From: Obesumbacterium proteus
GTDB lineage: Bacteria > Pseudomonadota > Gammaproteobacteria > Enterobacterales > Enterobacteriaceae
Length of the DNA stretch: 64,000 bases
Assembly (NCBI RefSeq): GCF_001586165.1
Contig: NZ_CP014608.1
Span: forward strand, 3,534,001-3,598,000
Reading direction: 5' to 3'
Numbering within the stretch: the first letter of the stretch is position 1; each line of letters starts with the position of its first letter. Shown piece after piece: positions 8,781-17,260 of the stretch. Made by a program: the position numbers and the translations under genes. Under the pieces are notes generated by a model. It was given only the letters and a program-made list of their open reading frames with translations. It was not told the origin of the DNA and ran no database searches.

Positions 8781-9778
8781 CAAAAGTATCGCCACGCATT
8801 GCATTCAGCGTACTCATCGTCCTGCTGGTGGCGCTGGGTTTAGGTTCCGCCAATTTAGGTGCCCTACGCCTTTCATTTCATACTCTGTGGGAAACACCGC
8901 TAGATGATGCGATGTGGCAGGTTTGGCTGAATATTCGTCTGCCGCGCGTTTTACTCGCCACGGTAGTCGGCATTGCGTTGGCGGTGTCCGGTGCCATCAT
9001 GCAAGGCCTGTTTCGCAACCCGCTGGCCGATCCGACCTTATTAGGCATCAGCAGCGGCGCATCACTGTGCGTTGCGCTAGTGATTGTGATGCCAATGACG
9101 CTGGCACCTACGTTGGCACTTTATAGCCACATGCTGGCGGCCTTTGGCGGCAGCCTGTTTATCTCCCTGCTCATTTACGGCCTCAGCCGTGGCGGGCACG
9201 GTTCGCTGTCTCGTTTATTGTTAGCCGGTATTGCCATCAATGCGCTGTGCTTTGCCTTGGTGGGCGTTCTTAGCTACATCAGCAATGACCAGCAACTGCG
9301 TCAGTTCTCTCTCTGGAGCATGGGCAGTTTAGGGCAAGCGCAATGGGGAACGCTGCTCGCGGCCTCCTCGTTGATCATTCCTGCCAGCGTAGCGGCCCTG
9401 CTGATGGCCCGCCGCCTAAATCTTTTACAGCTTGGCGACGAAGAAGCTCATTACTTAGGGATTAACGTGCCTAAAACCAAGCGCCAGCTTCTGCTATTGA
9501 GCGCAGTCTTAGTGGGCGCAGCCGTGGCGGTCAGCGGCGTGATTGGCTTTATTGGCTTGGTGATCCCCCACTTGGTGCGTATGCGTTTAGGCGCAGACCA
9601 CCGTTGGCTGCTTCCCTGCTCGGCATTGGGTGGAGCCTGTTTATTATTAACCGCAGATACGCTGGCCCGTACATTGATATCTCCAGCGGAAATGCCCGTT
9701 GGCATGCTGACCAGCTTGATCGGCGGCCCTTACTTTTTGTGGCTGATTCTACGTCAAAAGGAGTTTAGCGTTGGATAA
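8777..9778 (+). CDS. hemU: heme ABC transporter permease HemU
   Basis: FecCD-family inner membrane permease, 333 residues, about ten predicted membrane helices. Recognisable blocks are LRLPRVLLATVVGIALAVSG, LFRNPLADPTLLGISSGA and, near the C-terminus, GFIGLVIPHLVRMRLG, the family's coupling region for the ATPase. It works with HemT and HemV. It overlaps both neighbours. Confidence 0.95.
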   Translation: MTKVSPRIAFSVLIVLLVALGLGSANLGALRLSFHTLWETPLDDAMWQVWLNIRLPRVLLATVVGIALAVSGAIMQGLFRNPLADPTLLGISSGASLCVALVIVMPMTLAPTLALYSHMLAAFGGSLFISLLIYGLSRGGHGSLSRLLLAGIAINALCFALVGVLSYISNDQQLRQFSLWSMGSLGQAQWGTLLAASSLIIPASVAALLMARRLNLLQLGDEEAHYLGINVPKTKRQLLLLSAVLVGAAVAVSGVIGFIGLVIPHLVRMRLGADHRWLLPCSALGGACLLLTADTLARTLISPAEMPVGMLTSLIGGPYFLWLILRQKEFSVG

Positions 9779-10592
9779 GCAATCTGAAATCCGTCTTACC
9801 CCCGCAGCGCTACAGGCGCACAACATAAGTTACCATCTGGGTCAGCATCGGCTGATAAAGCAGGTTTCGCTCTCTTTACAGAGCGGTGAAATGGTGGCGA
9901 TTATCGGCCCTAACGGCGCAGGAAAATCGACGCTGATGCGCTTGCTGACCGGTTTTTTACCACCGAGCGAAGGCCACTGTGAATTGCAGGGTCAGCCGTT
10001 GGTAGAATGGAGTCCGCGCCAGTTAGCGCGCACCCGCGCCGTTATGCGCCAGCATAGCGATCTCGCTTTTGCTTTTAGCGTGCGAGAAGTAGTTGCGATG
10101 GGCCGTTCCCCCTATCCAAACCAAGGGCGCGAAGGCGAGCACAATCAGCGTGCGGTTGAACATGTGATGGCGCAAACCGGCTGTGATGTTCTCGCTGACC
10201 GCGATTATCGCGCACTCTCCGGCGGCGAACAGCAGCGCGTTCAACTGGCTCGCGTGTTAGCCCAGCTTTGGCAGCCTGAGCCACAACCGCGTTGGCTGTT
10301 CTTAGATGAACCCACCTCGGCGCTCGATCTCTATCATCAACAGCAAACGCTGAGATTGCTGAAATCGCTGACCCGCAGCGAACCGCTCGGCGTTTGTTGT
10401 ATTCTGCACGATTTAAATTTGGCCGCGCTGTACGCCGATAGAATTCTGCTACTGCACCAAGGCCAACTGGTGGCACAAGGTACACCGCAAGAGGTGTTAA
10501 ACGGTGAAACGCTAACTCGTTGGTATCATGCTGATTTGGGTGTTATGCCGCATCCTGAGTGCGGGGAACCGCAGGTATACTTAAGGCGCTAG
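9771..10592 (+). CDS. hemV: heme ABC transporter ATP-binding protein HemV
   Basis: ATPase of the heme importer, 273 residues. The Walker A motif is GPNGAGKST, the signature is LSGGEQQRV, Walker B is WLFLDEP and the switch histidine lies in LHDLN. The start is a TTG at 9771 with AGGAG eight bases upstream, overlapping the end of hemU by eight bases; no in-frame ATG lies in a sensible place, so this rare start is well supported. It is the last gene of the heme block. Confidence 0.93.
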   Translation: MDKQSEIRLTPAALQAHNISYHLGQHRLIKQVSLSLQSGEMVAIIGPNGAGKSTLMRLLTGFLPPSEGHCELQGQPLVEWSPRQLARTRAVMRQHSDLAFAFSVREVVAMGRSPYPNQGREGEHNQRAVEHVMAQTGCDVLADRDYRALSGGEQQRVQLARVLAQLWQPEPQPRWLFLDEPTSALDLYHQQQTLRLLKSLTRSEPLGVCCILHDLNLAALYADRILLLHQGQLVAQGTPQEVLNGETLTRWYHADLGVMPHPECGEPQVYLRR

Positions 10593-10634
10593 CGCGCTAC
10601 ATTAACCCTGCGCAGGCGACATCGCCTTCATCTG

Positions 10635-10666
10635 AAACCTTCATATTAGGACGGTGAAGGTTTTCG
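10635..10666 (+). terminator. probable terminator after hemV
   Basis: Stem AAACCTTCA/TGAAGGTTT with an 11-base loop, ending in a run of four T. It lies 43 bases after hemV. Confidence 0.55.
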
Positions 10667-10674
10667 TCCGCCAA

Positions 10675-11150
10675 TCAACAAACACGTTTCTATAAAACGG
10701 TTGGCGTAGGCGTCCGAGTAGAGGTTGCCAGCGCGCAACCTCTACACTCTCGCGCTTTTGACTGAGCCGTTTGGCCGACCGGCCTCGGAGCGTACATCCT
10801 GTACGCCCTCAACCTGCCACCAGCGTCCCTGCTGGCGGCTCTAAAATGCATTTCATCTAACACAGAAAAGACAAAATATAATCTTGTCTTATTGATTGTT
10901 TAAGTCTTGGCTGAGAGAGCCGCCGGTACAAGGATGTACCGGCGGAGTTTGGGGCGCCCTGGACGGGCGATACCAAACCGGAGTGGAGATGGCATCTCGG
11001 ATAAAAGCGCGAGGATTGAAGGGCCGCGCGCTGGCGCCCCTCATCGGTCGCCTCCCCCAGCGATATTATAAAAACACAACGGCTAGCGGGCGAACGAAAC
11101 CTTACACTAAATGAGCATATCGTTATGTGCTCGGGATTTTAATCCTATCG
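10675..11150. repeat. gene-free stretch packed with hairpins (mosaic palindromic repeats)
   Basis: About 450 bases between the heme operon and selO hold no credible gene. They hold many short GC-rich inverted repeats, for example AGAGGTTG/CAACCTCT, GGCCGACCGGCC, GTACATCCTGTAC, CCACCAGC/GCTGGCGG, CCGCCGGTACA/TGTACCGGCGG and GCCCTGGACGGGC. Left and right halves resemble each other in opposite orientation (TACATCCTGTAC against GTACAAGGATGTAC; GGCGGCTCT against AGAGCCGCC) around an AT-rich centre at 10850-10900. A small open frame at 10896-11114 has a composition set by the hairpins and is not called as a gene. Confidence 0.6.
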
Positions 11151-11152
11151 CC

Positions 11153-12595
11153 CTAACTCGAACACGATATCTCCAACGTCTTACCCCATTCCGGCGGCAA
11201 CGCGCTTAAATCATCGAAAGCGGCATCGTCTTCATAAGGATTTAATAGCCCCTGATGCAGGCGGGTGAGCACGCTAATGTCATCCTTTTCCGCCGCTTCA
11301 ATCGCATTTTGCGCCAAATAGTTGCGTAAGATCCGTTTAGGGTTTACCGATTTCATTTGCGTTTGGCGCGTTGCGTCGTCCACGCTGTCCTGTTGCAAAC
11401 GTAAGCGCCACTTGCGGTGCCATGCATCAAAAGCGTCACGATCGAGGAAATCATCGCGCAGGGCCATTTGGTTTTCAGCCACTTCTACGTGGCTTAACTG
11501 GCGGAAAGTGCGCGTATAGTCCCGCCCTTCTTTGGCCATCAGGCTGAGAAGTTCGGTCAGCAAATCGTTATCTTGATTGTCTCGGCTAAAGAAACCCAGT
11601 TTCTTACGCATTTGTTCGCCAAAAGCCACCATCAGCGCAGGCTCATAAGCATCAAGTGCACCACGAATTTGGTCGGCAGTCATCAGGCCAGAAAGCGCCT
11701 GCCCCAAACGATGTAGATTCCAATAAGCCACCGCAGGCTGATTATCAAACGCATAGCGTCCCTGATAGTCAGAGTGGTTGCAGATAAAGCCGGGTTGGTA
11801 ATCGTCGAGGAAGGCATAGGGGCCAAAATCAATGGTCAGTCCCAGAATCGACATATTGTCGGTATTCATCACTCCGTGTGCAAACCCTTGCGCTTGCCAC
11901 AGCGCGATCAGGCGCGCCGTTCGCTCGGCGATATCACGCAGCCAAAGTACATAGCGATCTTTTTCATCAACCAGATGCGGCCAATGATGGCGAATCGCGT
12001 AATCTGCCAGCTTTCGTACTTCATCAGGCTGTTCGCGATAATAGAAGTGCTCAAAATGACCAAAACGCAGATGGCTTTCCGCGATGCGCATCAGCATGGC
12101 ACCGCGTTCTGGCTGCTCACGGAAAACAGGCTGCTGGCTGGTGACAATACTCAGGGCTCTGGTCGTCGGAATGCCGAGATGGTGCAGTGCTTCGGAAGCG
12201 AGGAATTCGCGGATCACCGATCGCAATACCGCGCGGCCGTCACCCATTCTTGAATAAGGCGTTAGACCCGCACCTTTGAGATGCCAATCGTATTTGCGCC
12301 CGTCGGGTAGCTGTTGTTCGCCGAGCAAAATACCGCGACCATCGCCCAATTGCCCCGCCCACACTCCAAATTGGTGCCCACTGTAAACCTGAGCGAGAGG
12401 ATTCATTCCCGGTAATAGCGCTTCTCCGCGCAAAACTGCGGCCGATTCACTGGTAAAAAAATCGGGGCTCAGACCTAAATCATCGGCTAAAGGCTGGCTG
12501 TAATACAGTAAACGCGCATCTTTAAGCGGCGTTGGCTTTAGCTCGGTATAAAAACCCGCAAGCTCATCGTGGTAGCTATTAATAAACTGAGTCAT
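11153..12595 (-). CDS. selO: protein adenylyltransferase SelO (YdiU)
   Basis: Pseudokinase-fold enzyme that transfers AMP from ATP to protein side chains; linked to redox stress in E. coli. The 480-residue protein matches E. coli SelO throughout, with the blocks VYSGHQFGVWAGQLGDGRG, HLKGAGLTPYSRMGDGRAVLRS, the NTDN motif (MNTDNM) and the DFG-like IDFGPYAF. The C-terminus is ISCSS, with cysteine at the position that is selenocysteine in eukaryotic SelO. ATG at 12595 aligns with E. coli; an upstream in-frame GTG at 12613 would put AGAGGG inside the gene. As in E. coli it lies near aroH, but here the heme block separates them. Confidence 0.95.
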   Translation of the reverse strand: MTQFINSYHDELAGFYTELKPTPLKDARLLYYSQPLADDLGLSPDFFTSESAAVLRGEALLPGMNPLAQVYSGHQFGVWAGQLGDGRGILLGEQQLPDGRKYDWHLKGAGLTPYSRMGDGRAVLRSVIREFLASEALHHLGIPTTRALSIVTSQQPVFREQPERGAMLMRIAESHLRFGHFEHFYYREQPDEVRKLADYAIRHHWPHLVDEKDRYVLWLRDIAERTARLIALWQAQGFAHGVMNTDNMSILGLTIDFGPYAFLDDYQPGFICNHSDYQGRYAFDNQPAVAYWNLHRLGQALSGLMTADQIRGALDAYEPALMVAFGEQMRKKLGFFSRDNQDNDLLTELLSLMAKEGRDYTRTFRQLSHVEVAENQMALRDDFLDRDAFDAWHRKWRLRLQQDSVDDATRQTQMKSVNPKRILRNYLAQNAIEAAEKDDISVLTRLHQGLLNPYEDDAAFDDLSALPPEWGKTLEISCSS

Positions 12596-12682
12596 GTGCC
12601 CTCTTGTTTTCACCGCATTTGATTACAGTGTAGAGGGCATGACTCGATATAAACACCGGTACTCTGTGTGGGTATGGCGGGT

Positions 12683-13699
12683 TTATTTCACTTGCTGCGA
12701 TAGCCACTGCTTCAGTTCACGCAGCTCAGCCTGTTGTTCAGGGAATTCCTGCGCTAGCTGTTCCACAATGGCACCAATTTCATCGCTACGATAAGCCACC
12801 TGATGCAAACGCTCGGCAAGCATTTCTAGCGGTGCGGGATTTAAGCTGTCGGTAAACATCTGTGCCCGCGTAATGAGTCCACGTTCAATGTCAAAGTGCA
12901 GTTCAACGCCGCCCCACACAAAGCGTTCATCTAACTGATGCGTGAACGATGGCGCTTGACCAAAGTTCCATGCCCAACTGCTTTGCTTTAGGAACTGCTC
13001 GCTGAAATTAGGCAAATCAGGCTCATAGCGCGGTGAAATATGTTCAGCTTCAACGCGCTCACCATAGTGTTCGAAGAATGCTTCCGCGATCGCCGTGCAG
13101 ATTTTCTCATGGGTAATATCAGGCATCAATTCCACCAGATTTGCCACACGGGAACGCACTGACGTAATCCCTTTCGCCTGTAGTTTTTTCGGATCGGGAT
13201 GCAGGTAATTAGCCAAACGACTTAGATCGGCATTCAGCAGCAGCGTGCCATGATGAAAACCGCGATCCATGGTTTCACGATACGCTGAACCGGAAACTTT
13301 GCGCTCGCCATCCGCGGTAGTGACCACTAAGTCATTGCGACCCGAGGCATCGGCAACAAGACCTAGACTGCGTAAGGCAGTAAGAATAATGCCGGTTGAA
13401 ATTGTTTTATCGTATTCAGGCTTACCGGCCATAAAGGTAAAGCAGGTATTACCTAAATCGTGGAATACCGCGCCGCCACCGCTGCTTCGGCGGGCTAATT
13501 TCACGCCATCCTCGCTCATGCGTCGAGTATTACACTCTTTCCACGGATTTTGCGCTCGCCCAATCACCACTGTATCGTTATTGCGCCACAAAAATAACAC
13601 CCGCTGCGTGGGCGCCATTTGACGAAATATGCACTCCTCCACCGCCAAATTAAACCAAGGATCATAAGAGTCTGAAATCAATAAGCGTAAAGTGGTCAT
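12683..13699 (-). CDS. lplA: lipoate-protein ligase A
   Basis: It activates lipoate with ATP and attaches it to lipoyl domains of 2-oxoacid dehydrogenases and the glycine cleavage H protein. At 338 residues it equals E. coli LplA in length and is highly similar. The RRSSGGGAVFHDLGN block binds substrate and the catalytic lysine lies in KVSGSAYRE; the C-terminal accessory domain is present. It follows nlpC on the same strand with a terminator between them, so it probably has its own promoter near 13700-13790. Confidence 0.95.
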   Translation of the reverse strand: MTTLRLLISDSYDPWFNLAVEECIFRQMAPTQRVLFLWRNNDTVVIGRAQNPWKECNTRRMSEDGVKLARRSSGGGAVFHDLGNTCFTFMAGKPEYDKTISTGIILTALRSLGLVADASGRNDLVVTTADGERKVSGSAYRETMDRGFHHGTLLLNADLSRLANYLHPDPKKLQAKGITSVRSRVANLVELMPDITHEKICTAIAEAFFEHYGERVEAEHISPRYEPDLPNFSEQFLKQSSWAWNFGQAPSFTHQLDERFVWGGVELHFDIERGLITRAQMFTDSLNPAPLEMLAERLHQVAYRSDEIGAIVEQLAQEFPEQQAELRELKQWLSQQVK

Positions 13700-13795
13700 C
13701 CGTCAATTCCGGTTATTCTTTGCATAGAGAATATAATAACATTTCGCCGCGCTAACTGCGGCAAGAATGGGCTATCTTGGCGTTATATCCGTATA

Positions 13796-13822
13796 AAAAA
13801 ACGCCCAAATTAAGGGCGTTTT
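13796..13822 (-). terminator. terminator of the NlpC-type gene
   Basis: On the minus strand AAAACGCCC/GGGCGTTTT closes a seven-base loop and continues into a T run, about 60 bases past the stop at 13881. Confidence 0.8.
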
Positions 13823-13840
13823 GAATAATTAGGATTATAA

Positions 13841-13888
13841 CTAAAAAACTATATGACTAAAAAACTATATGACTGCAAAACTATAAGC
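13841..13888. repeat. 16-bp tandem repeat, about 2.5 copies
   Basis: CTAAAAAACTATATGA occurs exactly twice in tandem (13841-13856 and 13857-13872), and a degenerate third copy runs into the 3' end of the NlpC-type gene. It sits between that gene's stop and its terminator, and could vary by slippage. Confidence 0.75.
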
Positions 13889-14345
13889 GTCTTGCCTGCC
13901 AATAGACTTTGCGCCAATAAACATTATCTAATGAAGAACGGGTAACGCCCTTACTGGTTGAGGCGTGAATAAAGGTTTCATCGGTATCGTAAATACCCAC
14001 ATGTAAACCGTTTTCACCACCGCCGGTTTTGAAAAAGACCAGATCGCCCGGCATCAGTTCGTCACGGTCAACTTTCGTACCCAGCGACGTTTGTTGCTTG
14101 GTGGTACGAGGCAGCTGCATTTCAAAACGGTCGCGGAAAGTGCGATAGACAAATCCTGAGCAGTCAACGCCGTTACGCTCTAAGCCACCGTATCGATAAG
14201 GCGCACCGTGCCATTGGCGTAGCTGATCGTTCAACTGCGCCACCACGGCGATTGAATCAGATAATTTTCCGCTTGGTGGCGGCGCATTATGGCTACAGCC
14301 TGCCAACACCAAACTTGCCACTACCACTAAAAAACCAAGACGCAT
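13881..14345 (-). CDS. nlpC: NlpC/P60-family lipoprotein, putative cell-wall endopeptidase
   Basis: C40 peptidase family, 154 residues. A lipoprotein signal ends in LVLAGC, so the mature protein is lipid-anchored. The catalytic cysteine lies in NGVDCSGFV (residue about 62), the histidine in GLHVGIY and the third polar position in TFIHAST. Such enzymes cut murein cross-links or stem peptides, although NlpC itself is poorly characterised. In E. coli nlpC follows btuD; here the arn operon and yjbD lie between them. Confidence 0.9.
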   Translation of the reverse strand: MRLGFLVVVASLVLAGCSHNAPPPSGKLSDSIAVVAQLNDQLRQWHGAPYRYGGLERNGVDCSGFVYRTFRDRFEMQLPRTTKQQTSLGTKVDRDELMPGDLVFFKTGGGENGLHVGIYDTDETFIHASTSKGVTRSSLDNVYWRKVYWQARRL

Positions 14346-14572
14346 AATTTCCCTTTTGCTTATCTTATTTACCTAGCCATAACCTAGGTTCTTTCTCATT
14401 GGTAAATTGTACGAATTATCTACATATTTACGTGCTAAGTCAGAATTATGCAAATTTAGCGTGATTTTTTTGCTACGTCAGCGGGAATTTTAGAATATCC
14501 GCATTTATTAACTGTAAATGAGCATGTCTGTGTAATACTGACGCTAATGAAATCTGACTCAAGGTGCGCACG

Positions 14573-14836
14573 ATGAAAAAACTGACTTTAAAAGACCTGA
14601 ATGAAAGCCAGCTACAGCGAGTACAAGTAAGACAGGCTCAGGCCAGAAAAAGTTTAGATCGCCCGCTAACCAATGCCGAAAAAGGCAAAATCAAAGATGA
14701 GATGTTGAAAGAAATTGCGTTAGAGATGGATAAAGAAGCCAAGAAAGTGCGCGCTGAGAAGAAAAAGCAAAAAGTGGTTCCTAGCGATGAAACCTTTAGC
14801 TGGTCTAAAAACAACCACACGCGTGGTTTACGCTAA
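14573..14836 (+). CDS. yjbD: DUF3811 family protein, YjbD-like
   Basis: A small, highly charged 87-residue protein. The block RPLTNAEKGKIKDE, the lysine-rich stretch AKKVRAEKKKQK and the C-terminus FSWSKNNHTRGLR match the E. coli YjbD (DUF3811) pattern, where the end is FSWS...TRGRR. Function is unknown. ATG at 14573 follows AAGGTG; an upstream GTG at 14564 is less likely. The gene converges with arnF and their stop codons overlap. I am confident of the family but not of orthology, since the E. coli gene lies in another place. Confidence 0.8.
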   Translation: MKKLTLKDLNESQLQRVQVRQAQARKSLDRPLTNAEKGKIKDEMLKEIALEMDKEAKKVRAEKKKQKVVPSDETFSWSKNNHTRGLR

Positions 14837-15261
14837 TCTCCTTTCGATCCGGCTCCCTGCTCATGCGGGTGGGGAGTATCCTGTTTGCCGCTCGTAATTA
14901 ACCAAACGCCTGCTAATATGGCGATTACGCCTGCCGTTTTAGTCCAGCTCACCGTTTCATTCAGCCAAGGTAACGCAATCGCCGCCACGTAAACCAAGGC
15001 ATAGCTTAAACTTAACAGCGGATACGCTCGGCTGAGCGGTAAATAGCGCAGAGCACAAAACCAGCACACCATCGACAGCACATAGCCCAAGATCCCTAGG
15101 CTTACCACCAGCAACGGTGTCGCGTAGGCAAGAAGAAAAGTCAGCGGCTCAATCTCTAGCGACGAAATAATCGGTATATCCGCCATACCAGACTTCATCA
15201 GCACCTGCGCCACACTCACCAAAACAATGCTGCACGCGGCCCAAACATAGCCTTTTTTCAT
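14833..15261 (-). CDS. arnF: undecaprenyl-phosphate-L-Ara4N flippase subunit ArnF
   Basis: EamA/SMR-type membrane protein of 142 residues with four predicted helices. With ArnE it is proposed to flip undecaprenyl phosphate-alpha-L-Ara4N to the periplasmic face. The ATG at 15261 overlaps the arnE stop (TGATG); the open frame extends further upstream but that part lies inside arnE. The tail HPHEQGAGSKGD is hydrophilic and cytoplasmic. Last gene of the arn operon; its stop overlaps that of yjbD on the other strand. Confidence 0.92.
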   Translation of the reverse strand: MKKGYVWAACSIVLVSVAQVLMKSGMADIPIISSLEIEPLTFLLAYATPLLVVSLGILGYVLSMVCWFCALRYLPLSRAYPLLSLSYALVYVAAIALPWLNETVSWTKTAGVIAILAGVWLITSGKQDTPHPHEQGAGSKGD

Positions 15262-15605
15262 CACAGTCCACGACTCATTAGATAGATACCCAGCATAATT
15301 AACGCCACCCCACACCAATGCCGCACACCGGCTTTCTCACCAAACCAATAGTGAGCGCACAGCGTGATCAGAACAAAGTTAATACTCAGCATCGGATAGG
15401 CAATGCCCAGCGGCAGACGCTGCAACACCAGCAGCCAGAGCAGCATGGCGATGCCGAGCGAGCAACAGGCAGCGAGTAACCAGCGTAACGTTGTGGCTAA
15501 GCGTGAAGACGGTGGGCGCTGTTGCCAGCACACCACCGCTTGTTTTTGGCAAAGTTGCCCGCCGCAGGTAAAAACGCTGGCGAGCAGAAGGAGCAAGTAA
15601 CTCAT
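15261..15605 (-). CDS. arnE: undecaprenyl-phosphate-L-Ara4N flippase subunit ArnE
   Basis: Partner of ArnF, 114 residues with four hydrophobic segments and an SMR-like fold (LLLLASVFTCGGQLCQKQA at the N-terminus, PLGIAYPMLSINFVLITL in the middle). Overlaps arnT and arnF by single bases, in keeping with tight translational coupling. Confidence 0.92.
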   Translation of the reverse strand: MSYLLLLLASVFTCGGQLCQKQAVVCWQQRPPSSRLATTLRWLLAACCSLGIAMLLWLLVLQRLPLGIAYPMLSINFVLITLCAHYWFGEKAGVRHWCGVALIMLGIYLMSRGL

Positions 15606-17260
15606 TATTCGCTTTTCTTGTAGAACAGCACGACGTAACGACCTCGTTGTTCAACGCTATCGGCCTTAGGTAAGCCTTCGTGATCGAGTGTTTCATCTCG
15701 AGAGAGATGGATCATCAGGCTCACGTTGCCCTCTTTGCGTGCGTTGGCTAACCATCCTGCAAATTCGTCTTTATTGATGCGATGGCCTTTGGCATCAGGA
15801 TACCCCAAGCCATATCTCAACTCACCCGAATAATCAAACATCAGAATATCGCTGCGTTTGAGTTCCCACGCGAGCCCAGCGGCAATCCCTACCTCATCGC
15901 TTAATACAAAGCGACTGTTGGCTAACTGCGGCATCATGTCGTCAATAAAAGCCTGAGGGTTTTTGCTGTTCTCGATCTTCTGCGGAATCGCCTGCGCGAT
16001 GAGCAAGCCTAACACCAGCGGGCATACCGCCGACCATAGCCAGTTTTTGCCGCCTCGTACCAGCGCAATCACGCCGAAGAGCGACCAGCCTGCAAAGCAA
16101 ACCACGCCTATAAGGATAGTGCTTAACTCACCCTGCTCGCCGGTTCCATACAATGGCGATTCAAAGTGGCCTAACGCCATCACCGAGACGGCAGTTGCTC
16201 CCACCACGCCAAACAGGATGTTAATCACCGCGTTGACTTTAAACGTGCGCCATTGCCCTTTCGCTACCAGCTCGGAAGCATAGTGCGCCATCAGCAACGC
16301 CAGCGGTGCCATACAAGGCAAAATGTACGTCGGCAGTTTGCCTTTCGCGATGCTAAAGAACAGGAACGGCATCACCAGCCAACTGAGCAGGAAGAATCTG
16401 TCTGGATGGAAACCACGCCAGCCGTGACGAATAGCCCCCGGCAATAGCGCTAACCACGGCATCACACCGGCAACCAGCACCGGTAAATAGTACCAGAACG
16501 GCGCTTTGTGCTGAGCATCAGACTCGGCGAAACGCTGGATATGCTCAACCCAGAAGAAATAATTCCAGAAATCAGGCTCGCGCAGATAAATACTCCACGC
16601 CCACGGAGCACTCAGGATCGCAGCCACCACCACCGCGATGGGCCCAAACAAAAACAGCTCTTTAACCCGTTTCTGTTGGATCACAATCGGCAGAACGCTG
16701 ATAACCGGCAACGCTAAGGCTAAGAACCCTTTGGTCATAAAGCCCATGCCACAGGCGATGCCGAGCAGTGCATAGGCACCGATTTTGGCTTTCGGCGTGG
16801 TTGCTTTTAAGGTGAGATAGAAACTCACCATCGCCGCCGACATCCACAGCGTGATCATCGGGTCAAGCACGCTATAGGTGCCAACCGCATATACCAAGAA
16901 CATGCTGAAATAGATGACCGCCGCCAAAATCGCCGTGCGGCTGTTTTTCCAAATCAGCATGGCCAGCCAATAGACTAGCAGCGTGCTGAGCGCGGTACAG
17001 AATACTGAACCGAAACGCACCGCAAAGTTGTTGTCACCAAATAACCATTGGCTAATATTGTTAATCCAATACCCAGCGACTGGCTTTTCAAAATAGCGAA
17101 GCCCCAGTAAATGGGGCACGGTCCAATCGCCGCGAGCAAGCATCTCGCGACTTATTTCTGCATAACGGGTTTCATCTGGCTGCCAAAGTGGACGCCAATT
17201 CAGAGGTAACAGGTACAGCAAGGCGAACAATAAGCCGGACAGTGTTTTAATCACTCTCAC
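15605..17260 (-). CDS. arnT: undecaprenyl phosphate-L-Ara4N:lipid A transferase ArnT
   Basis: GT83 membrane glycosyltransferase. It moves 4-amino-4-deoxy-L-arabinose from its undecaprenyl carrier to lipid A phosphates on the periplasmic side, lowering the charge and giving resistance to polymyxin and cationic peptides. It has 551 residues, about 12 helices and a C-terminal periplasmic domain. The first periplasmic loop WQPDETRYAEISREML carries the conserved acidic pair. A GTG at 17260 overlapping the arnD stop (GTGA) gives the usual length; the upstream ATG at 17302 lies well inside arnD. Confidence 0.93.
   Translation of the reverse strand: MRVIKTLSGLLFALLYLLPLNWRPLWQPDETRYAEISREMLARGDWTVPHLLGLRYFEKPVAGYWINNISQWLFGDNNFAVRFGSVFCTALSTLLVYWLAMLIWKNSRTAILAAVIYFSMFLVYAVGTYSVLDPMITLWMSAAMVSFYLTLKATTPKAKIGAYALLGIACGMGFMTKGFLALALPVISVLPIVIQQKRVKELFLFGPIAVVVAAILSAPWAWSIYLREPDFWNYFFWVEHIQRFAESDAQHKAPFWYYLPVLVAGVMPWLALLPGAIRHGWRGFHPDRFFLLSWLVMPFLFFSIAKGKLPTYILPCMAPLALLMAHYASELVAKGQWRTFKVNAVINILFGVVGATAVSVMALGHFESPLYGTGEQGELSTILIGVVCFAGWSLFGVIALVRGGKNWLWSAVCPLVLGLLIAQAIPQKIENSKNPQAFIDDMMPQLANSRFVLSDEVGIAAGLAWELKRSDILMFDYSGELRYGLGYPDAKGHRINKDEFAGWLANARKEGNVSLMIHLSRDETLDHEGLPKADSVEQRGRYVVLFYKKSE

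Noticed and set aside
10075..10485. A 136-codon frame opposite hemV
   Set aside because: Antisense to conserved Walker motifs; no independent similarity.
10896..11114. A 72-codon open frame between hemV and selO
   Set aside because: It lies wholly within inverted repeats, has no ribosome-binding site or recognisable protein, and its residues follow from the hairpin sequences.
11115..11152. Hairpin GAGCATA..TATGTGCTC as a selO terminator
   Set aside because: Imperfect stem and no T run on the minus strand; could be chance.
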